A stretch of 40,359 nucleotides of DNA, taken from assembly GCA_910577785.1 (NCBI GenBank), contig CAJTNT010000035.1:1-40359 (forward strand), written 5' to 3'. Every line of letters begins with the position of its first letter. Position 1 is the first letter of the stretch. A program made the translations under genes and the position numbers. Origin of the DNA: an uncultured Lachnospiraceae bacterium. Its GTDB lineage: Bacteria > Bacillota > Clostridia > Lachnospirales > Lachnospiraceae. Below are positions 26,165 to 34,463 of this stretch, piece after piece. Under the pieces are notes generated by a model. It had not been told where the DNA came from. It searched no databases and saw only the letters and a list, made by a program, of their open reading frames with translations.

Positions 26165-26594
26165 CAGCACGTTTGAAGAGGAAATCCAGCGCTCGGGCAG
26201 GCTGGTGTATACGAACGTGGGGCGCAGCATGATGCCCCTCATCCGGCAGCACAGGGATCTGGTCATAATTGAGAAGCCCCAGGGACGCTGCCGCAAATAT
26301 GACGTGCCCCTATACCGCAAGGATGGCCGTTATATCCTGCACCGTATCCTCAAAGTGCGGGAAGGCGATTACGTTATCCGCGGGGACAACTGCTGGCAGA
26401 AGGAATACGGCATTACGGACAGCCAGATTATTGGCGTACTCTCTGCCGTGGTGCGGGATGGGAAGACCATCCCCGTCACAGACTGGCGCTGCCGGGCGTA
26501 TGCCCGCCTGTGGCATGCCATTTTTCCTGCCCGCGCAGCGCTGATGCGCCTGCGTGCCTTGCCGGGGTTCCTCCGAAGGAGGCTTGGGCGATGA
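26157..26594 (+). CDS. S24/S26-family serine peptidase, signal-peptidase-like without membrane anchor
   Basis: A 145-residue protein with the S26 signature GRSMMPL (S24 as nucleophile), ILHRI (H62) and IRGDN (76-78). A Ser plus His pair, rather than Ser-Lys, is the Sec11/SipW (S26B) arrangement. Unlike real signal peptidases it has no hydrophobic helix at the N-terminus, while the C-terminus is very basic and amphipathic (ends RALPGFLRRRLGR). ATG 26157 lies within the PqqD gene and the stop overlaps the ABC gene start (ATGA). The context suggests it trims the leader of a peptide before or during export. Confidence 0.75.
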   Translation: MANSTFEEEIQRSGRLVYTNVGRSMMPLIRQHRDLVIIEKPQGRCRKYDVPLYRKDGRYILHRILKVREGDYVIRGDNCWQKEYGITDSQIIGVLSAVVRDGKTIPVTDWRCRAYARLWHAIFPARAALMRLRALPGFLRRRLGR

Positions 26595-28288
26595 AGGGGA
26601 AGGGCGGCGGCAGCCAGGCGCTTGGCTGGATGAGCGGCGTGTCAGGGAGGGCAAAAGGCTATATCTGTGTGCTGCTTCTTATCCAGGCGCTGCTGGGCGT
26701 CAGCAGCGTGGGCTATGCCATGCTCCTGCGGGAGATTGTCGATGCTGCTGTGGATGGGGAACGGGAAGCTTTTTTTGCCGCGTCGGCGCTTTTTGCCGGG
26801 CTGGTGGCGCTGCAGATTGCATTGCGCGCTGTGAGCCGTTTTTTTGAGGAATATGCCCGTTCCACGATGGAAAATAAATTTAAGGGGCGGCTGTTTGAGG
26901 CGTTGCTGAAACGGGAATATGGCGCTGTCACCCAGGTCAATTCCGGGGAGTGGATGAACCGCCTGACCTCCGATACTGTGGTGGTAGCGGATGGGCTGAC
27001 ACAGATCCTGCCGGGCGTGGCGGGGATGGCAGTCAAGCTGGCGGGCGCCCTGGCGGCCATCCTTTTCCTACAGCCGGAGTTTATCTATATCCTGCTGCCG
27101 GGCGGGCTGATCCTGATTTTCTTTACCTATGGCTTCCGCAAGGTACTCAAGAAACTGCACAAGGCCATACAGGAGGCAGACGGGCGCCTGCGGGTATTCC
27201 TCCAGGAGCGCCTGGGCTCGCTGATGGTGGTGCGCGCCTTTGCCCAGGAAGAGGCGTCCGCCAAGCAGGCAGCGGGGCTGATGGATGGGCACCGTGCGGC
27301 GCGGATGCGCAGGAACCATTTTTCCAATCTCTGCAACATTGGCTTTGGCACGGCCATGCATGGGGCATATGTGCTGGGGGCGGTGTTCTGCGGCTATGGC
27401 ATCCTCACTGGGACAATGAGCTATGGCAGCCTGATGGCGATCCTGCAGCTGATTAGCCAGATCCAGAACCCCTTTGCCAATATTACTGGCTATCTGCCGA
27501 AATATTATGCGATGCTGGCCAGTGCGGAACGGCTGATGGAGGCAGAGCGTTTTGCCAGGGATCTGGGAGGACAGACGGTTCCAGAAGAAGAGCGGCAGGC
27601 ATTTTACCAGGGAGAATTTCTGGGGCTTGGCATGCGCGGCGTTTCCTATGCCTACTTGCCTCCCGTATCCGTAAAAGGCGAAGCGCCGGCCATGCCGGTT
27701 GTGCTGAAAAATTTTTGCCTGGAAATCCGCAAGGGCGAATATGTGGCCTTTACAGGCTCTTCCGGCTGCGGCAAGAGTACCGTGCTGAAGCTTTTGATGT
27801 GCCTGTACCCGCTGGACGGCGGGGAATATTATGTCCTGACGCATCAGGGGGAGCAGGCCTTTGCGCCAAGATGGAGGAGCCTGTTTGCTTATGTCCCCCA
27901 GGGGAACCAGCTGATGTCGGGGACGATACGGGAAATCATTGCCTTTGGCGAGCCGCAGAAAATGCGGCAGGAAGAGGCCATGCGCCGCGCCCTGCGGATT
28001 GCCTGCGCGGATGGTTTTGTGGATGGGCTGGAGCAGGGACTGGACACGCTGCTGGGAGAGCGCGGCATGGGCATATCGGAGGGCCAGATGCAGCGCATCG
28101 CCATTGCCAGGGCCATCTTTTCAGGCCGCCCTATCCTGCTGCTTGATGAAGCCACCAGTTCCCTCGACGAAGAGACAGAGGCGAAGCTTCTTGAGAACCT
28201 ACGCGCCATGACAGACCAGACAGTAGTAATTGTGACCCACAGGCCGGCGGTGCTGTCCATCTGCGATAAAAATATTGCATTTACTTAA
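26591..28288 (+). CDS. ABC exporter, fused membrane and ATPase domains
   Basis: A 565-residue half-transporter. Residues about 1-320 are a six-helix exporter membrane domain and the rest an ATPase. Walker A is GSSGCGKST (about 388-397), Walker B LLLDEATSSLD and the H-loop VTHRP. The signature loop reads GISEGQMQR in place of LSGGQ, a departure in its second Gly position but still plausible for function. There is no N-terminal C39 peptidase. The frame is open upstream, but AAGGAGG is 8 nt before ATG 26591. In the operon it most likely exports the modified peptide, as D proteins do in lasso clusters. Confidence 0.88.
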   Translation: MKGKGGGSQALGWMSGVSGRAKGYICVLLLIQALLGVSSVGYAMLLREIVDAAVDGEREAFFAASALFAGLVALQIALRAVSRFFEEYARSTMENKFKGRLFEALLKREYGAVTQVNSGEWMNRLTSDTVVVADGLTQILPGVAGMAVKLAGALAAILFLQPEFIYILLPGGLILIFFTYGFRKVLKKLHKAIQEADGRLRVFLQERLGSLMVVRAFAQEEASAKQAAGLMDGHRAARMRRNHFSNLCNIGFGTAMHGAYVLGAVFCGYGILTGTMSYGSLMAILQLISQIQNPFANITGYLPKYYAMLASAERLMEAERFARDLGGQTVPEEERQAFYQGEFLGLGMRGVSYAYLPPVSVKGEAPAMPVVLKNFCLEIRKGEYVAFTGSSGCGKSTVLKLLMCLYPLDGGEYYVLTHQGEQAFAPRWRSLFAYVPQGNQLMSGTIREIIAFGEPQKMRQEEAMRRALRIACADGFVDGLEQGLDTLLGERGMGISEGQMQRIAIARAIFSGRPILLLDEATSSLDEETEAKLLENLRAMTDQTVVIVTHRPAVLSICDKNIAFT

Positions 28289-28331
28289 CCTATGTGCCTG
28301 GACATTTATATAATTTCATTGAGGAACGGAA

Positions 28332-29594
28332 ATGAATCTTGGTATAGAATCACAAATTGTTACAAAAGATCCGATGTTGAATAAGAAGAAACAGCCCCAA
28401 AAGTGCGGCAGCGTTTCCAGCGGGCCATTGTGGGACATGCTATATCTGTCTGCCTGTGCCCTGCATCAGACGGAGCCGGATTCCGGCCAGATCGTACGGA
28501 TGGATTTTGAGGGAGTGTACCGGATGGCCCGGTATCATGGGATGACGGCGGTTGCCGGTATGGCGCTGGATGGGACGGATGCCTGGGGGCGGATGGATCC
28601 TTCCCTTGCAAGGAGATGGAAGGAAGAGCGGGATAAGGCCATCCGTAAGAATATGCTGCTGGATGCGGAACGCGAGCAGATCCAGAAAGGGATGGAAGAG
28701 ATAGGGATCTGGTATGCGCCGCTGAAAGGAATCCTCCTGCAGGCTCTTTACCCGAAATACGGCATGCGCCAGATGTCGGACAACGATATCCTCTACGGCG
28801 TGGAGGGGCAGAAAAAGCTGATTGCGATGATGAAGAAAAGGGGTTACAAGACGGAGAGCAACCCAGGCGCTGCCCATGACGTCTTCACCAAGCCGCCCAT
28901 TTATAATTTTGAGATGCATAAGCTCCTGTTCAGTAAGGCGGACGGCATGGAGGGCTACCGCTATTATCAGCAGATCAAGGAGAAATTGGTCAGGGACGGG
29001 CAGTCACAGTATGGCTACCGGCTTACGGACGAGGATTTTTATGTTTACCAGACAGCCCATGCCCACAAGCACTATATACACAGCGGCATAGGCCTGCGTT
29101 CTCTGATGGACGCCTATGTGTATCTCCAGAAAAAGGGCGGTTCCCTGGACTGGCCTTATATGGAACAGGAGATGGAGAAGCTGGGGATTGTAGCTTTTGA
29201 AAAGCAGAGCCGTGCGCTGGCAAAGAAGATTTTTGCCCGGCTGCCCCTGCCTGGCACAGTGAAGCTGACTGCCCGGGAGCAGGAGCTGTTTGCCATCTAT
29301 GCAAATGCCGGGACATATGGGAACATTGAGAACTGGGTAGTACACAGCCTGCAGAGGATGCGGCCGCAAGGAGAGGCTTTTGGCAGGGAGAGCAAGAGGG
29401 CGTACCTCTTTCGGCGCCTGTTCCCAGATATGGAATGGTTCCGGGACTGCTATCCTTTTTTTGCAAAGCATAAGATATTGATCCCGTTTTTTATCCTCTA
29501 TCGGATGGCGCGGGGGGCGATTTTCCGCCGGAAGGAGATCAAAGGCGAGCTGCAGGCAGTCAGGAAGGCGGGGAAGGGGGAAAAGAAAGAGTAA
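28332..29594 (+). CDS. Nucleotidyltransferase family protein (NTP_transf_5)
   Basis: A 420-residue protein with the core pattern of PF14907-type nucleotidyltransferases: LKGILLQALY (131-140), then GMRQMSDNDILY (144-155), where D150 and D152 form the expected D-x-D metal site. A His-rich downstream stretch (HAHKHYIHSG) is also seen. The family is recurrent in lasso-peptide and other RiPP clusters, where its role is mostly uncharacterised; transfer of a nucleotide or related group to the peptide is one idea. GAGGAACGGA is just upstream of the ATG, 43 bp after the ABC gene. Last gene of the K-B1-P-D-N operon; serS follows. Confidence 0.8.
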   Translation: MNLGIESQIVTKDPMLNKKKQPQKCGSVSSGPLWDMLYLSACALHQTEPDSGQIVRMDFEGVYRMARYHGMTAVAGMALDGTDAWGRMDPSLARRWKEERDKAIRKNMLLDAEREQIQKGMEEIGIWYAPLKGILLQALYPKYGMRQMSDNDILYGVEGQKKLIAMMKKRGYKTESNPGAAHDVFTKPPIYNFEMHKLLFSKADGMEGYRYYQQIKEKLVRDGQSQYGYRLTDEDFYVYQTAHAHKHYIHSGIGLRSLMDAYVYLQKKGGSLDWPYMEQEMEKLGIVAFEKQSRALAKKIFARLPLPGTVKLTAREQELFAIYANAGTYGNIENWVVHSLQRMRPQGEAFGRESKRAYLFRRLFPDMEWFRDCYPFFAKHKILIPFFILYRMARGAIFRRKEIKGELQAVRKAGKGEKKE

Positions 29595-29643
29595 CACAAA
29601 GCAACTATGAAACTTAACTTATAAAATTTGAGGAACGGATGCA

Positions 29644-30933
29644 ATGATTGATTTAAAATTTTTAAGGGAAAATCCCGACATTGTAAAGCAGAATATTAAG
29701 AACAAATTTCAGGAGGGCAAGCTGCCGCTGGTTGATGAAGTGATTGCGCTGGACGCGCAGGCCAGGAAGACGCAGCAGGAGGCAGACGCCCTGCGCGCGG
29801 AGCGCAAGAAGCTGTCCAAGCAGATTGGCGCGCTGATGGGGCAGGGCAAGAAGGAAGAGGCAGAGGCTGTGAAGGCGCAGGTCAACGCAGGGGCAGAACG
29901 TCTGGCAGAACTGGAGAAGCTGGAAGGGGAGCTGCAGGAGAAGGTCACCAAGATTATGATGACCATCCCGAATATCATTGACCCATCGGTGCCGATTGGC
30001 AGGGATGACAGCGAGAATGTAGAGGTGCAGAGGTATGGCGAGCCGGCGACACCGGATTTTGAAGTTCCTTACCATGCAGAGATTATGGAACGGTTCCAGG
30101 GGCTGGATCTGGATAGCGCAAGGAAGGTGGCAGGAAATGGCTTCTATTACCTGATGGGCGATATTGCAAGGCTCCATTCGGCAGTCATTGCCTATGCAAG
30201 GGATTTTATGATTGGCCGTGGCTTTACCTATTGCGTACCGCCGTTTATGATCCGCAGCGGCGTTGTGACGGGCGTGATGAGCTTCGCGGAGATGGACGCC
30301 ATGATGTATAAGATTGAAGGCGAGGATCTGTACCTGATTGGGACAAGCGAGCATTCGATGATTGGGAAGTTCATTGACACCATCCTCAAGGAAGAGCAGC
30401 TCCCGCAGACATTGACCAGCTATTCCCCCTGCTTCCGCAAGGAGAAGGGCGCCCATGGCATCGAGGAGCGCGGCGTGTACCGCATCCACCAGTTTGAGAA
30501 GCAGGAGATGATCGTAGTATGCAAGCCGGAGGAATCGCCCCTTTGGTTCGATAAGCTGTGGCAGAATACGGTGGATCTGTTCCGCTCTATGGACATCCCT
30601 GTGCGTACGCTGGAATGCTGTTCCGGTGACCTTGCGGATCTGAAGGTGAAGTCGGTGGACGTAGAGGCCTGGTCGCCAAGGCAGCAGAAGTATTTTGAGG
30701 TGGGGAGCTGCTCCAACCTGGGGGATGCCCAGGCACGGAGGCTGAAAATCCGCGTGACCGGGGAAAAAGGGAAGTATTTCGCGCATACGCTCAACAATAC
30801 GGTTGTGGCGCCGCCACGGATGCTGATAGCATTTCTGGAAAATAACCTCTGCGCGGATGGGAGCGTACGGATTCCGGAGGCATTGCGGCCCTATATGGGA
30901 GGACAGGAGAGGATTGTGCCGCCTGAGCAGTAG
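29644..30933 (+). CDS. serS: Seryl-tRNA synthetase
   Basis: A 429-residue class II synthetase charging tRNA-Ser. The N-terminal coiled-coil arm (about 30-105, rich in E/K/A) binds the long variable arm of tRNA. Motif 1 is in the TYCVPPFMIRSGV region; motif 2 begins YSPCFRKEKGAHG and continues to RIHQFEKQE; motif 3 reads NNTVVAPPRMLIAFLENN, where common bacterial enzymes have NGSGLAVGRT. The other catalytic features, including the TSEHS serine-binding stretch (GTSEHSMIGKF), are present. I recall this motif 3 form as usual in Lachnospiraceae. I see no T-box leader upstream. Confidence 0.95.
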   Translation: MIDLKFLRENPDIVKQNIKNKFQEGKLPLVDEVIALDAQARKTQQEADALRAERKKLSKQIGALMGQGKKEEAEAVKAQVNAGAERLAELEKLEGELQEKVTKIMMTIPNIIDPSVPIGRDDSENVEVQRYGEPATPDFEVPYHAEIMERFQGLDLDSARKVAGNGFYYLMGDIARLHSAVIAYARDFMIGRGFTYCVPPFMIRSGVVTGVMSFAEMDAMMYKIEGEDLYLIGTSEHSMIGKFIDTILKEEQLPQTLTSYSPCFRKEKGAHGIEERGVYRIHQFEKQEMIVVCKPEESPLWFDKLWQNTVDLFRSMDIPVRTLECCSGDLADLKVKSVDVEAWSPRQQKYFEVGSCSNLGDAQARRLKIRVTGEKGKYFAHTLNNTVVAPPRMLIAFLENNLCADGSVRIPEALRPYMGGQERIVPPEQ

Positions 30934-31240
30934 GTGGCGTCATAAGGAGTACGATTCACGGCTTAGAGGAGCGGTTGGCGTGGGTGTGAAAAGTAACGGG
31001 AAATTTCCGTTTCGCCCTTGCCAAACCCCTCCATATGTGTTAAATTGTTGACGAACGGTATTCTGGAAAGAAACTGTATCATTTGATAACGAAAATCATG
31101 CCTTTCCATTTTTAGCAGCAATTGGACAGCGCAATGCCCCAAAATCCCATAAGGGGGCAGAGAAGGGCGCATAAGGAACGGTGCATCCTTTAAGAAGCGC
31201 CAAGAGGGTATTTGGGGCGTAGGAAAAGATGGAGGCAGAT
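30934..31240. other. 307-bp intergenic region without a gene
   Basis: Between serS and the pantothenate operon I find no supported gene. It holds TTGACG at 31048-31053 without a good -10 at 16-19 bp, and a bulged inverted repeat AACGG(G)AAA/TTTCCGTT near 30998-31014. The pantothenate operon promoter is probably here but cannot be placed with confidence. Confidence 0.4.
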
Positions 31241-32110
31241 ATGCGGATTGGGATTATAGGAGCCGGGAAGGTTGGGACTACCCTAGGGAAATATGTAGTA
31301 TCCCATGGCGGAAGTGTAAGCGGTTTTTACAGCCGGACAGAAAAGAGCGCCCGGGAAGCGGCGCAGTTTACAGGCACGGAGTATTTTCAGTCGTTAGCCA
31401 CATTGTCAGAAGCAAGCGATACCCTTTTTATTACGACCACGGATGGGGAGATATCCAAGGTATGGGATTGCATTGCGGCCAGGAATGTGGAGGGGAAGGT
31501 TGTCTGCCACTTTAGTGGCTCATTATCAAGTGATGTATTTTCTAATTGGGAAGCAACGGGCGCATTGGCCTGTTCGATCCATCCAATTTACGCGTTCAGC
31601 GACAAATTCACAGCTTATCAAAATTTAAAGGATGCCGTATTTTCCGTAGAAGGCAGCCGGGAGGCCTTAGAGCGGATGCAGGAGCTGTTCTGCCTGCTGC
31701 CGAATCAGATTGTAGAAATCCCAACTGCAGAGAAGGCAAAATACCACGCTGCCACCAGCATTGCCAGCAATTTTGTTGTAGGGATGATCTCTATGGCGGT
31801 AGGGCTTTTGGAAGAGGCCGGAATCCCGGAACAGTCTGCCTATGCTATGCTGAAGCCCTTGGTGGAGAATAATGTGGCTTCTATTTTTGCAAAGGCCGGG
31901 CCAGGCGAAGGGGTATGCCAGGGATGTGCGCAGGCGCTGACTGGGCCGATTGAGCGGGGCGACCTTGGGACCGTCCGCAAGCATCTTAAGAGCCTGCAGA
32001 ACCCAAAGTGGGAGAATGCCTACCGGGCAGTAGGGAGGCTGGTAGCAGAACTGGCAGAGCAAAAACGCCCAGAGCGTGATTACCAGGAGATGAAGGGCCT
32101 GTTGGAGTAA
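31241..32110 (+). CDS. panG: PanG-type ketopantoate reductase (DUF2520)
   Basis: A 289-residue protein. The N-terminal Rossmann NAD(P) motif is IGIIGAGKVGTTLGKYV, followed by ITTTDGEI and the CHFSGSLSSDVF and SIHPIYAFSD segments, with an all-helical C-terminal half (DUF2520). PanG, described in Francisella, reduces ketopantoate to pantoate and replaces PanE. Its place directly before panB, panC and panD supports that role here, and no PanE gene is in the window. ATG 31241 has GGAGG 5 nt upstream; ATG 31229 is a weaker alternative. First gene of the operon. Confidence 0.82.
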   Translation: MRIGIIGAGKVGTTLGKYVVSHGGSVSGFYSRTEKSAREAAQFTGTEYFQSLATLSEASDTLFITTTDGEISKVWDCIAARNVEGKVVCHFSGSLSSDVFSNWEATGALACSIHPIYAFSDKFTAYQNLKDAVFSVEGSREALERMQELFCLLPNQIVEIPTAEKAKYHAATSIASNFVVGMISMAVGLLEEAGIPEQSAYAMLKPLVENNVASIFAKAGPGEGVCQGCAQALTGPIERGDLGTVRKHLKSLQNPKWENAYRAVGRLVAELAEQKRPERDYQEMKGLLE

Positions 32111-32170
32111 TCTGGCATCCAGGAAAGCAAGTGGAGAAGGCGAAAGCCGATGGAATTGGAGGAAAGAAGG

Positions 32171-32998
32171 ATGAAAAACACAGTTGTTACGATTCAAAAA
32201 GCCAAGGAAAACAAGGAAAAAGTCACCATGCTTACTGCCTATGATTATTCCATGGCAAAACTGATTGACGAGGCCGGCATTGAGATGATCCTGGTGGGGG
32301 ATTCCTTAGGGATGGTAATGCTGGGGTATGAGGATACCTTATCTGTGACGATGGAAGATATGATCCACCATACCAGGGCAGTGGCAAGAGGGGTGAAAAA
32401 TGCCATGGTCGTGGCAGACATGCCCTTTCTGTCATACCAGACATCTGTCTATGACGCCGTATGCAATGCAGGCAGGCTGATGAAGGAAGGCCGGGCGCAG
32501 GCGGTAAAATTAGAAGGCGGGAGGGAATTTGCGGAGCATATCCGCGCCATTACCAATGCATCCATCCCCGTTGTAGGCCATCTGGGCCTGACGCCCCAGT
32601 CCCTCAATGCCTTTGGCGGATTTAAGGTGCAGGGCAAGACCCAGGAGGCGGCGCAGAAGCTGCTGGAGGATGCACGGATCATTGAGGAAGCGGGTGCGGT
32701 GGCCGTTGTGCTGGAGTGCGTACCGGCCAAGCTGGCAAGCCTGGTGACAGAGAAGATCCATATCCCCACGATTGGCATCGGCGCCGGGGCGGGATGCGAT
32801 GGCCAGGTGCTGGTGTATCAGGATATGCTCGCCATGTTTGGGGATTTCAAGCCGAAATTTGTCAAGCGGTTTGGAGAAATCGGCACACAGATGAAAGAAG
32901 CTTTCCAAAAATATAGCGAGGAAGTAAAAGCAGGGACGTTCCCGGCAGAGGAACACACCTTTAAAATAGAGGATGATGTGATAGAGAAGCTATACTAA
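32171..32998 (+). CDS. panB: 3-methyl-2-oxobutanoate hydroxymethyltransferase
   Basis: A 275-residue TIM-barrel enzyme that makes ketopantoate from 2-oxoisovalerate and methylene-tetrahydrofolate. Hallmarks are LTAYDYSMAKLIDEAG, LVGDSLGMVMLG, VVADMPFLSYQ, VKLEGG, GHLGLTPQS and IGIGAGAGCDGQVLV. The frame is open from 32150, but GGAGG 8 nt before ATG 32171 and the family start support 32171. It follows panG by 60 bp. Confidence 0.96.
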   Translation: MKNTVVTIQKAKENKEKVTMLTAYDYSMAKLIDEAGIEMILVGDSLGMVMLGYEDTLSVTMEDMIHHTRAVARGVKNAMVVADMPFLSYQTSVYDAVCNAGRLMKEGRAQAVKLEGGREFAEHIRAITNASIPVVGHLGLTPQSLNAFGGFKVQGKTQEAAQKLLEDARIIEEAGAVAVVLECVPAKLASLVTEKIHIPTIGIGAGAGCDGQVLVYQDMLAMFGDFKPKFVKRFGEIGTQMKEAFQKYSEEVKAGTFPAEEHTFKIEDDVIEKLY

Positions 32999-33100
32999 AA
33001 GATTCCCTGGGCAACAACGCTGGTTCGGGCAAGCCTGCGCATAAGGGGCATGGTTTGCGCAAACCAGCGGATATTGCACACAAAAGAAAGGAACCAAAAC

Positions 33101-33958
33101 ATGCAGATTATAAAAACGGTAGAGGAACTGCGCCCAATCATCCAGGAATGGCGCAGTCAGGGCCTGTCCGTAGGGCTGGTGCCGACGATGGGCTATCTCC
33201 ATGCGGGGCATAAGAGCCTGATTGTGAAGGCCGTCAGTGAAAATGACAGGGTAGTGGTCAGCGATTTTGTCAACCCTACGCAATTTGGCGCTAATGAGGA
33301 TCTTTCCACGTATCCTAGGGATCTGGAGCGGGATGCCGCAGTCTGCCAGGAGGCTGGAGCCTCGCTGGTGTTCCATCCGGAGCCAGAGGAAATGTATGCC
33401 CCGGACAGCTGTACCTTCGTTGATATGGACAGCCTTACGAAGGGGCTGTGCGGCAAGAGCAGGCCGACCCATTTCCGCGGCGTATGCACTGTGGTCTGCA
33501 AGCTGTTCCACATTGTAACGCCAGACCGCGCTTATTTTGGGCAGAAGGATGCCCAGCAGCTGGCCGTCATCCGCCGGATGGTGCGCGACCTGAATTTTGG
33601 CATTTCCATTGTCGGGTGCCCCATTGTCCGCGAGGCGGACGGGCTTGCCATGAGTTCCCGCAATGCTTACCTAGGTGAGGAAGAGCGCAAAGCTGCCCTC
33701 ATTCTCCATAGCTCCCTCGCCTTGGGCGAAAAGATGCTGGAGGAAGGGGAACGTGATGCCAGGAAGGTACGGGAGGCCATCCTGGGGCGCTTAAATACGG
33801 AGCCTTTGGCCAGGGTGGATTATGTGGAGCTTGTGGACGCAGAGTCCTTAGAGCCAGTGGAAAAAGCGGAAAAGCCAATCCTGGCAGCGATTGCCGTCTA
33901 TATCGGCCAGACCAGGCTGATTGACAATTTTACTTTTGCCGGAGGGCAGCAGGGATAA
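33101..33958 (+). CDS. panC: Pantoate--beta-alanine ligase
   Basis: A 285-residue ATP-dependent ligase joining pantoate and beta-alanine to make pantothenate. It has the HIGH-type PTMGYLHAGHKSLI, the FVNPTQF and PRDLERD segments, GQKDAQQLAVIRRMV and MSSRNAYL. AAAGGA lies 8 nt before ATG 33101; the in-frame GTG-type extension to 33050 has no ribosome site. The 100-bp gap from panB holds a 7-bp inverted repeat (GCTGGTT/AACCAGC) and the palindrome TTTGCGCAAA. Confidence 0.95.
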   Translation: MQIIKTVEELRPIIQEWRSQGLSVGLVPTMGYLHAGHKSLIVKAVSENDRVVVSDFVNPTQFGANEDLSTYPRDLERDAAVCQEAGASLVFHPEPEEMYAPDSCTFVDMDSLTKGLCGKSRPTHFRGVCTVVCKLFHIVTPDRAYFGQKDAQQLAVIRRMVRDLNFGISIVGCPIVREADGLAMSSRNAYLGEEERKAALILHSSLALGEKMLEEGERDARKVREAILGRLNTEPLARVDYVELVDAESLEPVEKAEKPILAAIAVYIGQTRLIDNFTFAGGQQG

Positions 33959-34064
33959 GCGCACAAACAGCAAGCAGCGCTGCTGCAGGCAGGGGCATAG
34001 GGAGCAGGCAGAGGATGGAAAAGGCCAGGGCAAGAAATGCAGATTGCAATAAAGGAGAGATAGG

Positions 34065-34451
34065 ATGTATCTGAAAATGTTAAAGGGAAAAATCCACCGC
34101 GCAGTGGTAAAGCAGGCAGAGCTCCATTATGTGGGGAGCATTACGGTGGATCCAGAGCTTATGGCGGCAGCAGGGATTTTGGAATATGAAAATGTGCAGA
34201 TTGTGGACATTGAGAATGGGAACCGTTTTGAGACATATACGATCGCTGGGGAGCCAGGCAGCGGCATGATCTGCCTCAACGGCGCGGCGGCAAGGCAGGT
34301 GCAGACGGGGGATCATATCATTATCATGGCATATGCCCAGATGGCTCCGGAAGAGGCCAGGGATTTCCGGCCGCAGGTTGTGTTCGTGGATGAAGAGAAC
34401 CATATTTCCCAAATAACCACCTATGAAAAGCATGGCCAGATCGGCGCCTAG
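34065..34451 (+). CDS. panD: Aspartate 1-decarboxylase precursor
   Basis: A 128-residue self-processing enzyme that makes beta-alanine from aspartate. The cleavage site G24-S25 (HYVGSITVDPELM) becomes the pyruvoyl group on the alpha chain. Also conserved are NGNRFETYTI, LNGAAARQVQTGD and DHIIIMAYAQM. AAAGGAGAGATAGG precedes the ATG. It is 106 bp after panC and 12 bp before coaBC. Confidence 0.96.
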   Translation: MYLKMLKGKIHRAVVKQAELHYVGSITVDPELMAAAGILEYENVQIVDIENGNRFETYTIAGEPGSGMICLNGAAARQVQTGDHIIIMAYAQMAPEEARDFRPQVVFVDEENHISQITTYEKHGQIGA

Positions 34452-34463
34452 GAGGAAGATACG

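Noticed and set aside
29662..30786. 374-codon minus-strand frame inside serS
   Set aside because: Antisense shadow; no start signal and biased composition.
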